Source: Paenibacillus sp. NAIST15-1
Lineage (GTDB): Bacteria; Bacillota; Bacilli; Paenibacillales; Paenibacillaceae
Length of the DNA: 64,000 nucleotides
Assembly: GCF_001894745.1 (NCBI RefSeq)
Contig: NZ_BBYF01000001.1
Location: 1 to 64,000 of the forward strand
Direction: 5' to 3'
How positions within the stretch are numbered: position 1 is the stretch's first letter; each line of letters begins with the position of its first letter. Position numbers and translations under genes: made by a program. Positions 18,391 to 26,167 of the stretch are shown piece after piece. The notes under the pieces were generated by a model. It made no database searches. It saw only the letters and a program-made list of their open reading frames with translations, and was not told where the DNA came from.

Positions 18391-18420
18391 GAAAGGGCCG
18401 GCAAAATGTTGGCCCTTTTC
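18391..18420. terminator. Bidirectional terminator between permease and tail cluster
   Basis: AAAGGGCC / GGCCCTTT stem with A-rich and T-rich flanks. It ends the permease transcript on the plus strand and probably the tail operon on the minus strand. The 158 bp before it (18233-18390) hold no gene I can support. Confidence 0.8.
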
Positions 18421-18454
18421 ATTTTAGTGCGAGGAATAGGTTGCGTAGTGGATA

Positions 18455-18607
18455 TTACGTGGAATAAGTCTCACCCGTAATTTCTTTGAACTGTTCAGGC
18501 GTAATTTTGCCGAACTCACAAAACTTGCCCACGTATAATGGATCATTTGAATCCTTCTTATAAATCCCCATATCATAGTAACGTTTCACCGTAGTATACC
18601 AATCCAT
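18455..18607 (-). CDS. xkdX: XkdX family tail protein
   Basis: The 50-residue protein starts MDWYTTVKRYYDMGIYKK and continues with a GKITPEQFKEITGETY segment, the pattern of the short XkdX family found at the end of PBSX-type tail operons. The ribosome site AGGAGTGATC overlaps the previous gene's end; the start codon follows that stop by one base, so the two are translationally coupled. It is the last gene of the tail operon here; in PBSX the holin and amidase genes would follow. Confidence 0.85.
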   Translation of the reverse strand: MDWYTTVKRYYDMGIYKKDSNDPLYVGKFCEFGKITPEQFKEITGETYST

Positions 18608-18608
18608 C

Positions 18609-19220
18609 TTAGATCACTCCTTTTTCGGCTAATTGTAGTAATAGTGTTGCATGATCCTGCGTAAGCGCTGCGTTATGAGATTGCAGTTCGTTCGTAGCTT
18701 CTATGTGTTTATCACTCTTCGCTTCCAGTTCGGCTACATGAAGCAACAGCTTTGCATTTTCGATCCGGAGCTGATCCAGTTCAGTAGGAACTGGCTTTGG
18801 CTGCAAGGCTTCAATTTCTTCCTCTGTCAGGCCGTTGCTCCAATAAGATGAAGAGTCTACTGGTGTAGGACGCTGCGGCGCAAGTTTTCCGCTTGCCGGA
18901 TCATGCTTTGCAAGAGCCCCGAGATATTCGACGTAGGCGAGATCGTAGTCTGCTTTCGCTTTGCGATAACCGGGTACGTCGAAGGTTGGCTCGTAGAGTC
19001 CGTCAGGAAGTGGAATGGCTACTGTGTATCCGACTAGTTTCGTTTTAGGTTCAGTTGGTAGATTGTCGTCATTCTTCTGCGAAGCTATTAATTCTGCATC
19101 AACATCACTGGCGCCAGCCTGAACCGGCTCCATTCTATCAAAAACGCCCGTCACGGACTCCGCAACGAGCGTTGGTTCAATGTATCGACCGTTAAGGTCA
19201 GTTATAATTGCTTCTTTCAA
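18609..19220 (-). CDS. Phage tail accessory protein with C-terminal coiled coil
   Basis: The 203-residue protein lies where xkdW lies in PBSX. Residues 1-130 hold no domain I recognise; after SNGLTEEEIEALQ comes a Leu-rich coiled coil (ELDQLRIENAKLL onward). Small proteins of this kind next to fibre genes often act as fibre chaperones or attachments, but that is inferred from position. It starts 12 bp after the fibre gene. Confidence 0.55.
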   Translation of the reverse strand: MKEAIITDLNGRYIEPTLVAESVTGVFDRMEPVQAGASDVDAELIASQKNDDNLPTEPKTKLVGYTVAIPLPDGLYEPTFDVPGYRKAKADYDLAYVEYLGALAKHDPASGKLAPQRPTPVDSSSYWSNGLTEEEIEALQPKPVPTELDQLRIENAKLLLHVAELEAKSDKHIEATNELQSHNAALTQDHATLLLQLAEKGVI

Positions 19221-19232
19221 TGAAAGGCCTCC

Positions 19233-21797
19233 TTATTGTTCTGCTAGGAATGGAGAAATTGTATCTAACGCGATAAAATAATTGTCTCCTGTGATAATAT
19301 ACACTCCTCCATCTGCTGCAATATCTACTGCTGCATTGGACGACAAAGTGGTTATTGCAATTTTTGAAAGCAGTCTCTTTGGTCGGTATCCTACTGGCAA
19401 GAAGAAAGCAGGTTTACCAGTTACCCCAACTGTGCCTCCCGTGATAACCCCTTTAAGATATACAAATCCATCTCGATCCTTACAATAACCTGCCTCTGGT
19501 CTGCCTGATTCCCCGAACAGCTTCCAGTCATTTAAGAGTGTTGGTTTAATAAAATGTAGTTTTGTGTCATTCTCTGCCTTCTTCGTCTCCACAACACTCA
19601 ATCTTCGCTCTGCATCGCCTGCCCACTGCACTACGTCAGTTACCGCGCTCCGCAAATTTGTCGATATACTGCCGTTAATAGGAGCCGCGAGCGTTGGGTC
19701 TAGAATCGTGTATGAGACGTGATAGACCGCAGTTGGATCATAATATTCCTTGACAATAGTTGCTCTATACTTGCCATACGGCAAAAATATATTTTTTTCC
19801 CAGTGGGCATAAGTCTTCTGATTTTTAAAGATACTTAAAATGTCCTCAGTGCGATAACGGAATGGTGTAGGAGCATCACCCGATCCTTCAGTCGTGTTCA
19901 CACAATAGTGTGTATTAGCGGCATTTATGGCGAAATCCGCCTTTTCACGCAACACAACACCGCTACCGAGCTCGACCATGTTCCAGCCTTTTGATAGCAT
20001 CAGACCAGTCTCGTAATTGCTGACGGGTTCGACCGTTGGCCTTGCTTTGAGATATTGGAGACGGTATGGTGTGTAACCTCCTTGCGTATTTAATTCAGTT
20101 GGAGTTGTCGTTGTTCCCGTTCCTGAAATAAGAGCCCCTTTCCCATCTATGCGTCCCCAAGCTTTTTCACCGGAACCATTATACGGTTTTGACCAATCGT
20201 TAGGCGATCCCATGCGCCAACCCAAGAAATACGCCTTGATTTCGTCGACTGTCGGCGTGTAGCTGTCGCCCCATCCACTATCTGTGTTGGATACGGATAC
20301 ATATACGTTAGATGTGAATAGACGAACTAGGTCACTACTTTCCCAGTCAACAACACCACTATCATCTACTGACAACAACTTCCCATCATATTTAAACGAG
20401 AATATCTTCCCCGCATCATCCCAATCACCGGGGGTAGCATTGTTTGGAGCAGCATTTGCCGCAAAGAGGATTTTAAAGCCGCTCTTTCTTGCCTCGACCA
20501 CCACCTCCCACGGCAACGATCCGTCCAACGCAACCTTCGACCATTTTTCCAACACATACGGCAATCCTTCGTCTCCCACTTTAAGCACATCTGCATCGCT
20601 GCCGTCCACCGGATTCGCTGCAAGTTGGCAATCGGCCACCCACATACTGCGGCTTTGAGGTGCGAATGGCTGAGGCATAGCTGTCGGAGATAGAACAGGA
20701 TTCTCAAATGAGATTTCACCGACTGTGTCATGATTTCCGAAATAAACGCCAATTACGTTTGTGTCGCTTTTAGTAGTAAAAGTTCCACCCTGTATCGGGT
20801 CAAATGTATGCTGCTTGGTATGTGGAATGCCAACAGAAGGCTGCTCGTTTACATACATTTTCGCAATGGCAGAGGCCTTTTCCGCTCTAATCGAATATGT
20901 TGAATTTGGTTTGACGCTTATATTAGCCCAGCCTAAGAATTGTGCAGTTTTTTCGGTTACCACCCTGCCTTTGTAAACCCCTTGTAAATCGGCTTGTGCT
21001 CCGTTGAGTGATGCTGAGTCATATCCATACAGCAACGGCAGTAGATTCCCTGATGTGCTAATAGCATACGGATTTTTCACATTTGTCATTGCATCTACGT
21101 ATGGATATGCTGCAGCAACCTGCTCTGATGTCATTGCATTAATCTTCTCTACTTCAGACGTTGGAATCTCATAAACTCGAATCGCATCAAATAGACCGTA
21201 CGATTCATTCATTTTGCCGAGGACAGCAAGATGAACTGCAAAGCGCGTTGCTTGATCCGATAATGTGAAAGCCATATGGACGGGGTGAAACTTGTCACCA
21301 GAATCCACATCCCGAGTCATATGGAAATGTAAAGACTTGTCACCATTATACTCAAGTGCCTCTATTCGAACCGTACCGGATCCTGAACTGTTCTTTATAT
21401 AACCCATCAACACATACGACTTACCCGATGTTGTGTTTTCAATAAATCGAAAAGCATTTCCAGCCTCATAAATATTACCTAAAGTAACTTTTAAGCTCGA
21501 TTCACCTTGAACTTTTTCAGATGTAAATTTTTCAGCAGTGACGGAATTTGTTTTCCATAGACTTGTATTTTCACAAGCTCCTGCATAACCAAGTAAATTA
21601 ATCAACGTCCGCCCGCGAATCTCCCCCATGCGGAAGGGGGTATCCTCAGGAACATCCACAATCTGCACACCTGGCTTCAGCGTAATATCCTTATACTCCG
21701 CCACATGGGCGTCCTTTAGGCCTTGCTCGATGCGGTTTAGATCCTTTTCCGTGACGGTGTCGTCGTACTTCCAGTTTGTCTTCGCCTCGTATGGCAT
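19233..21797 (-). CDS. Tail fibre / receptor-binding protein
   Basis: The 854-residue protein has the position and layout of a tail fibre. The N-terminus (KTNWKYDDTVTEKDLNRIEQ) is the short attachment region common to Bacillus phage fibres; two beta-rich carbohydrate-binding-like modules follow (about 80-210 and 375-530). The C-terminal ~100 residues (KLFGESGRPEAGYCKDRDG, then FLPVGYRPKR) are a tip domain of the type found at the end of such fibres. It would determine which surface the particle binds. Its start overlaps the previous stop by one base. Confidence 0.75.
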   Translation of the reverse strand: MPYEAKTNWKYDDTVTEKDLNRIEQGLKDAHVAEYKDITLKPGVQIVDVPEDTPFRMGEIRGRTLINLLGYAGACENTSLWKTNSVTAEKFTSEKVQGESSLKVTLGNIYEAGNAFRFIENTTSGKSYVLMGYIKNSSGSGTVRIEALEYNGDKSLHFHMTRDVDSGDKFHPVHMAFTLSDQATRFAVHLAVLGKMNESYGLFDAIRVYEIPTSEVEKINAMTSEQVAAAYPYVDAMTNVKNPYAISTSGNLLPLLYGYDSASLNGAQADLQGVYKGRVVTEKTAQFLGWANISVKPNSTYSIRAEKASAIAKMYVNEQPSVGIPHTKQHTFDPIQGGTFTTKSDTNVIGVYFGNHDTVGEISFENPVLSPTAMPQPFAPQSRSMWVADCQLAANPVDGSDADVLKVGDEGLPYVLEKWSKVALDGSLPWEVVVEARKSGFKILFAANAAPNNATPGDWDDAGKIFSFKYDGKLLSVDDSGVVDWESSDLVRLFTSNVYVSVSNTDSGWGDSYTPTVDEIKAYFLGWRMGSPNDWSKPYNGSGEKAWGRIDGKGALISGTGTTTTPTELNTQGGYTPYRLQYLKARPTVEPVSNYETGLMLSKGWNMVELGSGVVLREKADFAINAANTHYCVNTTEGSGDAPTPFRYRTEDILSIFKNQKTYAHWEKNIFLPYGKYRATIVKEYYDPTAVYHVSYTILDPTLAAPINGSISTNLRSAVTDVVQWAGDAERRLSVVETKKAENDTKLHFIKPTLLNDWKLFGESGRPEAGYCKDRDGFVYLKGVITGGTVGVTGKPAFFLPVGYRPKRLLSKIAITTLSSNAAVDIAADGGVYIITGDNYFIALDTISPFLAEQ

Positions 21798-22081
21798 TAG
21801 GCCACCTCCTTCACTGTAATCGGCTGCTTGATGATCGTATCAGACGTGAGCGGGATGTAGACGTCATTCGACGTCAGTACCGTGCCGTCTGCAGCCCGAA
21901 GCTCGATCAGCGATACGCTGTCCACAGATCCCAGCGGAATCATATATTCCAGATTGACGACGCTCTTCGATACTTGCTTCACCGTAAACTCTGTAATCTC
22001 ATACGTTTTATTCAGCACGACCTTGGCAATTCGTGTGTTGACATGGTTCGCCAGTTCTTTCAGCAACGTTGATTCGATCAT
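21797..22081 (-). CDS. Small conserved tail protein
   Basis: The 94-residue protein lies between the XkdU-like protein and the fibre. I chose ATG at 22081, which overlaps the upstream TGA and has GGAGGT nine bases before it; an upstream in-frame extension lacks a ribosome site. It is predicted mostly beta. Proteins like it in Paenibacillus PBSX-type clusters are often misnamed; I assign no function beyond tail structure or fibre connection. Confidence 0.6.
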   Translation of the reverse strand: MIESTLLKELANHVNTRIAKVVLNKTYEITEFTVKQVSKSVVNLEYMIPLGSVDSVSLIELRAADGTVLTSNDVYIPLTSDTIIKQPITVKEVA

Positions 22082-22665
22082 TTGATCTGCACCTCCAGCC
22101 CGCGCTCGGCAAATGGCGAACGTCCCAGCTTCCACGTTGTCGAAAGCCTTGTCGTCCGCTTCAAATCCAAGCGGTATATGTTCTCATTTACTCCTACATT
22201 GGATAGCAGTGCCGTCTCCTGTTGATAGACCAAGTTGGCAGGCTTCACTGCGTATACCGTGTGCCCGACCTCCTTGAATACGGCGGCGTCCGTAATGTTG
22301 GCAACGATGCGAAGCAGGAAGGCGTCCGCATCTATAACAGCCCGAGCCTTGTCCTTGCCGAGCAAAAAATCCAGCTTCTCCTGCAAATACCGGATCGTAA
22401 ACGGCGGCTTCGTCGTGTAGCGGTTGATAATCCGTCTGCGCCGGAAATCGATCGATTCCGCATCCCGATCCGGGAGAATATTCAGCATCCGCTCCCGCCT
22501 TGCAATCGCATCCTCGCTTGCTGTCATGACGAATTGATCGTCAAACAGCCTTTGCATGGCGGCCAGCAGCTTCTCCTTCTCTCCATCCTGCGTCTCCATA
22601 AGCAGAACCATTTCCTTCACGTCATGGTAAAAGTCTGGCAAACGCTTCAGTAACGGTTCAGCCAT
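22078..22665 (-). CDS. xkdU: XkdU/YmfQ family baseplate protein (DUF2313)
   Basis: The 195-residue protein matches the YmfQ (DUF2313) family: LLKRLPDFYHDVKEM at the start, then the DAESIDFRRRRIINRYTTK segment and a PFTIRYLQEKLDFLL helix. Family members sit next to the gpJ-like protein and connect baseplate wedge and fibre. Its start overlaps the xkdT end by 8 bp. Confidence 0.85.
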   Translation of the reverse strand: MAEPLLKRLPDFYHDVKEMVLLMETQDGEKEKLLAAMQRLFDDQFVMTASEDAIARRERMLNILPDRDAESIDFRRRRIINRYTTKPPFTIRYLQEKLDFLLGKDKARAVIDADAFLLRIVANITDAAVFKEVGHTVYAVKPANLVYQQETALLSNVGVNENIYRLDLKRTTRLSTTWKLGRSPFAERGLEVQIK

Positions 22666-23758
22666 TCAAGGTCACCGTCCCCATGACCGGAAGCTCTTCC
22701 GTGTCCAGCTCCACATTGGCTCCCTTGCCGTTCAGCTTCGTATCCGCAATATCCGCGATACCCTTTACATTCAGAATACGCGCTTCCAGCTGACTTACAC
22801 GCACGACGGTTCGGTCTTCCTCTTTCCAACTCATGCGCAACGTCCGCAGGTAATCGGCGATCACTTTTTCAACATCCTCCTTCACCTGTGACACGGATAT
22901 TCCCGCTTCAAGTGTAAGCGTCGTCGATACATGAATGCTTACGGACTCTGCGCCCTTAATGGTGACGGTATGGCCGATAGGCGCGAAGCCCATCCCCTTC
23001 CCTTGATTCACCTCTGGGTCGATGATCGTCTGCACATCCTTCACCAGCTCAGCAGATGGAGATTCGAAGCTGCTCGAAATGATGGTGCACTTTACCGTGC
23101 CCCCGCCTTTCCATACCGGGAATATTTTCACGCCGCCAACGCCTAAAAGAGAGGTCACCTTCTTCTTGTAGTCGGCTGCATTGCCCCCGAATGGCTGTTC
23201 ATTCACGGCCTCGAAGAAACGACGGCGCAGTGATTCATCCGACTCCGAATCCGCGCCTGGCGCAATCACCTCCGCTAATTCGGCTCGGGCAAGACCATCC
23301 ACGTAATCCACCGGCATCAAGGAGCCGTAGTATTCATTACCTTTGGCGCCCTTCTCTTCACATTCGAGCACGAACACACCTGCCGATAATCGTTCGATGA
23401 CTACATAATGAAGCTCAATCGTTGCAAAACGAGACCGCAATGGCACATCGAATGGCTTGCCTGCCGCATCATAAAACAGCCCCTTGCGTTTGGCTGTTTT
23501 AGCCGGCTTGCGCTTCACGCCATATTCAGCCGTGCGCCGCTCCAAATATTCGCCGCTTGATGTATCTGCATACGACAGCTCATTTTGAAAATGCAAGTCC
23601 GTATAAGCCTGTACCAATTCCAGAGCAATCGGGGCAAGCGCATCGTAAATGATACTGCCTTCCCGCTTGTCCACGTCATACGGAACGCGTTCCAGCATCC
23701 GCTCCATAATGTCCTCCAATCGAGGCACGTTCCAAGCACCTTGTTCCCATTCAGCCAT
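22658..23758 (-). CDS. xkdT: Baseplate J-like protein XkdT
   Basis: The 366-residue protein belongs to the baseplate J (P2 gpJ) family: IMERMLERVPYDVDKREGS near the start, the central SGEYLERRTAEYGVKR, and ESDESLRRRFFEAVNEQPFGGN in the middle. It forms baseplate wedges of contractile tails. It overlaps its neighbours on both sides by 8 bp, typical of a tightly coupled operon. Confidence 0.9.
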   Translation of the reverse strand: MAEWEQGAWNVPRLEDIMERMLERVPYDVDKREGSIIYDALAPIALELVQAYTDLHFQNELSYADTSSGEYLERRTAEYGVKRKPAKTAKRKGLFYDAAGKPFDVPLRSRFATIELHYVVIERLSAGVFVLECEEKGAKGNEYYGSLMPVDYVDGLARAELAEVIAPGADSESDESLRRRFFEAVNEQPFGGNAADYKKKVTSLLGVGGVKIFPVWKGGGTVKCTIISSSFESPSAELVKDVQTIIDPEVNQGKGMGFAPIGHTVTIKGAESVSIHVSTTLTLEAGISVSQVKEDVEKVIADYLRTLRMSWKEEDRTVVRVSQLEARILNVKGIADIADTKLNGKGANVELDTEELPVMGTVTLNG

Positions 23759-24173
23759 CCAACTTCACCTCCTTCGTCATTGCTAACTGCCCTAGAACCG
23801 TCTCTACCTTAAAATGAACTTGTAAAGCGTCTCCCGTTTGTTCAAAGGCAAACTCGCCTACGCGCAAAATTCGATCATCCTGAAGCAGTGCTTCGGATAT
23901 CGTGCGCTCCAGCTCCGACTTTATGAAGTCCAAACTGTAACCAATCTGCGCGCGAAGCTCAGAGCCATAATCTGGGCTATATATCAAATATTCAAATCGT
24001 TCGGTCAACAATATCTTAAGCACGGCTTGACGCATCGCTTCCAAGCCATCTGTCATTCCCAAAATGCGCCCTGCTTCCATATCCAGCCGATAGGTGCGCG
24101 TAGGCTGTTCCGTATACTCCAACATTACGGGTATATCTTCATTCTCCAACTCGAACCTTGACTTCGGGATCAT
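23751..24173 (-). CDS. xkdS: XkdS-like baseplate protein (DUF2634, gp25-like)
   Basis: The 140-residue protein has the gp25-like core: GLEAMRQAVLKILLTERFEY, then YSPDYGSEL and a helix leading to ISEALLQDDRIL. In the T4 wedge, gp25 joins tail sheath to baseplate. DUF2634 (XkdS) is the PBSX form. It overlaps xkdT by 8 bp and the preceding gene by 4 bp. Confidence 0.87.
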   Translation of the reverse strand: MIPKSRFELENEDIPVMLEYTEQPTRTYRLDMEAGRILGMTDGLEAMRQAVLKILLTERFEYLIYSPDYGSELRAQIGYSLDFIKSELERTISEALLQDDRILRVGEFAFEQTGDALQVHFKVETVLGQLAMTKEVKLDG

Positions 24174-24472
24174 GCCCCCACCACCCTATCAAGGGCAACA
24201 TAGCTTTGTCCTCCCTGCATACGGACTAACAGCAGTTTGTCTCCTACGTACAATCCCTCACGAATCGTAATCTCTTCCCCACCGACACGCACCTTGTGCT
24301 CGGTAAGCTGTTCCGTAATGACGAGAGCGGACTCCGGCAAGGTGAAGCGCTGTTCTACCTGCACCTCCAAGGGTGACACACTGAGCACCACACCATACAA
24401 CAGTGCAACCGGACTAGATGCCTCTACCGCTCCGACACCCGCTTTTTTAATAATGTCCAGCATCATCCTCAT
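24170..24472 (-). CDS. xkdR: XkdR-like tail protein (DUF2577)
   Basis: The 100-residue protein matches DUF2577: an MMLDIIKKAGVGAVEASSPV start, then LLYGVVLSVSPLEVQVEQR, an OB-like beta section. I chose ATG at 24472, two bases after the preceding stop, with GAAGGAGA upstream. It is a small baseplate or spike component by position; the biochemical role is not established. Confidence 0.85.
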   Translation of the reverse strand: MRMMLDIIKKAGVGAVEASSPVALLYGVVLSVSPLEVQVEQRFTLPESALVITEQLTEHKVRVGGEEITIREGLYVGDKLLLVRMQGGQSYVALDRVVGA

Positions 24473-24474
24473 TG

Positions 24475-25452
24475 CTAAATCTCCTTCAACGTTAATGACA
24501 TCGTATGCCCTGAACCGCTCCACTCCTGGGAGCACTCTTCAATGAGCTTGTTTCGCAGATCCACATTCTGTTCAGGCGCAAAAATAGGGATGTTCATTCC
24601 GGCTCGAATGCGCACATCCCCTACAGCGTTCACTTTTAATGTTTTCTTCTCATGGTTATGGAGCTTCAGCAAGTTATCTCCAAGCTGTTGGATTTGAGCC
24701 TGATTCATCTTGTCATCTATCTTTTTGTACAGCTGCAGATGTCCCCATTTCGCCATATTGTTACTATCTTTTGATATAAAAGTTTCACGTACACCTTTTT
24801 CCGGATTGTCCCGATACATTTTGATATAGTTATACGTCCCATCATCTATGCTGGCCTTATAGGATATGCTCGTCATCTGACTCTCTTCGCCAATCCCGTA
24901 ATCCGGCATCCAACTTTTCGCTTCCCGCAGCGTAAGTTTGCCGAAGTCGTCATACAGCACATAGATGATTTTGGTAGAGTTTAGGGTGAAATCAAGCGCA
25001 CGGAACATCATATCCAAGAGCTTCTTGTTGTCCTCCATAAAAGTTGGGATCTTATACTTCGTATCTGCTAACTCTCCAAGCTTGATATCGAATTTTTTGG
25101 CAATATATCGAATGATTTCAGTAGCGGTCACGTTTTTAAGCATGCACCAGTCGTTCACCATCAAATAGCGCATCTGATCATAAGCAGTCAGCTTTACAGT
25201 ATTGCTCTCATCCGTTTCTATGCTGAACACATAGCCGTAAAATACAGGCACCCCATCTTCTTGCACTCGGATAATATCACCATTATTGATGGTAAAGCTG
25301 CGATCCTGAAATATGGCTCCCTTACTAAAGGAAATCGATATGCTGGCAGGCTTGCCAACACGGGAGGTCGACCACGTCATGCTCGAGATAAGCTGTGACA
25401 TGTCCCACGCATTGCCATTACGATTATCGACCAACACTTCCAACCTGTTCAT
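24475..25452 (-). CDS. xkdQ: XkdQ/YqbQ family tail hub protein
   Basis: The 325-residue protein belongs to the XkdQ/YqbQ group, related to the gpD/gp27 hub family: N-terminal beta domain (LEVLVDNRNGNAWDMSQLI), then the IIRYIAKKFDI and KASIDDGTYNYIK segments. It should form the central hub at the tail tip beneath the tape measure. The C-terminus ends SGSGHTMSLTLKEI, typical of the family. The stop is two bases before the start of xkdR. Confidence 0.85.
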   Translation of the reverse strand: MNRLEVLVDNRNGNAWDMSQLISSMTWSTSRVGKPASISISFSKGAIFQDRSFTINNGDIIRVQEDGVPVFYGYVFSIETDESNTVKLTAYDQMRYLMVNDWCMLKNVTATEIIRYIAKKFDIKLGELADTKYKIPTFMEDNKKLLDMMFRALDFTLNSTKIIYVLYDDFGKLTLREAKSWMPDYGIGEESQMTSISYKASIDDGTYNYIKMYRDNPEKGVRETFISKDSNNMAKWGHLQLYKKIDDKMNQAQIQQLGDNLLKLHNHEKKTLKVNAVGDVRIRAGMNIPIFAPEQNVDLRNKLIEECSQEWSGSGHTMSLTLKEI

Positions 25453-25483
25453 TTCAAATATTCACCTCCTACGTCGCTGTGTC

Positions 25484-26167
25484 TCATTGCTTTCGAGGAA
25501 GTCGCAGAATACGATTCGGTTCCAGTTCATGCAGAGCCTCATCTGCTGAGATGCCGTTCAGTCTTTGAATGTCGATTGCCTTTCTGGTATCGTTGAAAAA
25601 CTTTTGGGCAAGCAAACTCAGCTTATCCCCCGGCTGCGTCATATACTCGCTTGTTCCTTTACGCTCATCCGGACGCGGCTGCGACGTTTTTGGCACATTA
25701 GTCGCACTTGTCAGCTTCCCATCCAGCTTCACCTTTTTGGCTGCATAAAATTTATACAGCTTCAAGGAAATGTCGTACTCCAAATCCCCAACACTGCCAG
25801 CAACTTCACGCCAAGTGAATTTATCAATGGCCATAGCTAGATTCATATGGAAGGTCGGCGTCGTAAGCACGAAACGAATCGGACGCTTCGTCTCCATCCA
25901 TTCACGCAGTTGAATGATATAATCACTAGGCGGCAGCAGCTTCTCTGGCGAAATATGGACGTAGGGCCCATGATGAAGCGGAAAAATGCTGCTGAATTGA
26001 ATATCAGCCAGCTTCGGCGTATGGATGCTCACAACTTCCCCGATACCGACAATATCGAAGGACTGCAAGTTCCCCGCTTCGCTGATTTCCAGCTGAGACG
26101 GATTTACAGGCAGCTCGATAACCTTCTCTTGATTGTTAAAACTCAAATAGATATGGTATCCGCTCAT
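25484..26167 (-). CDS. xkdP: XkdP-like tail protein with LysM domain
   Basis: The 227-residue protein has an N-terminal tail domain (FNNQEKVIELPVNPSQLEI) and a C-terminal LysM module at about 175-225 (TQPGDKLSLLAQKFFND). In PBSX-type tails XkdP links the tape measure and hub; LysM can bind peptidoglycan. It overlaps the tape measure stop by ATGA. Confidence 0.87.
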   Translation of the reverse strand: MSGYHIYLSFNNQEKVIELPVNPSQLEISEAGNLQSFDIVGIGEVVSIHTPKLADIQFSSIFPLHHGPYVHISPEKLLPPSDYIIQLREWMETKRPIRFVLTTPTFHMNLAMAIDKFTWREVAGSVGDLEYDISLKLYKFYAAKKVKLDGKLTSATNVPKTSQPRPDERKGTSEYMTQPGDKLSLLAQKFFNDTRKAIDIQRLNGISADEALHELEPNRILRLPRKQ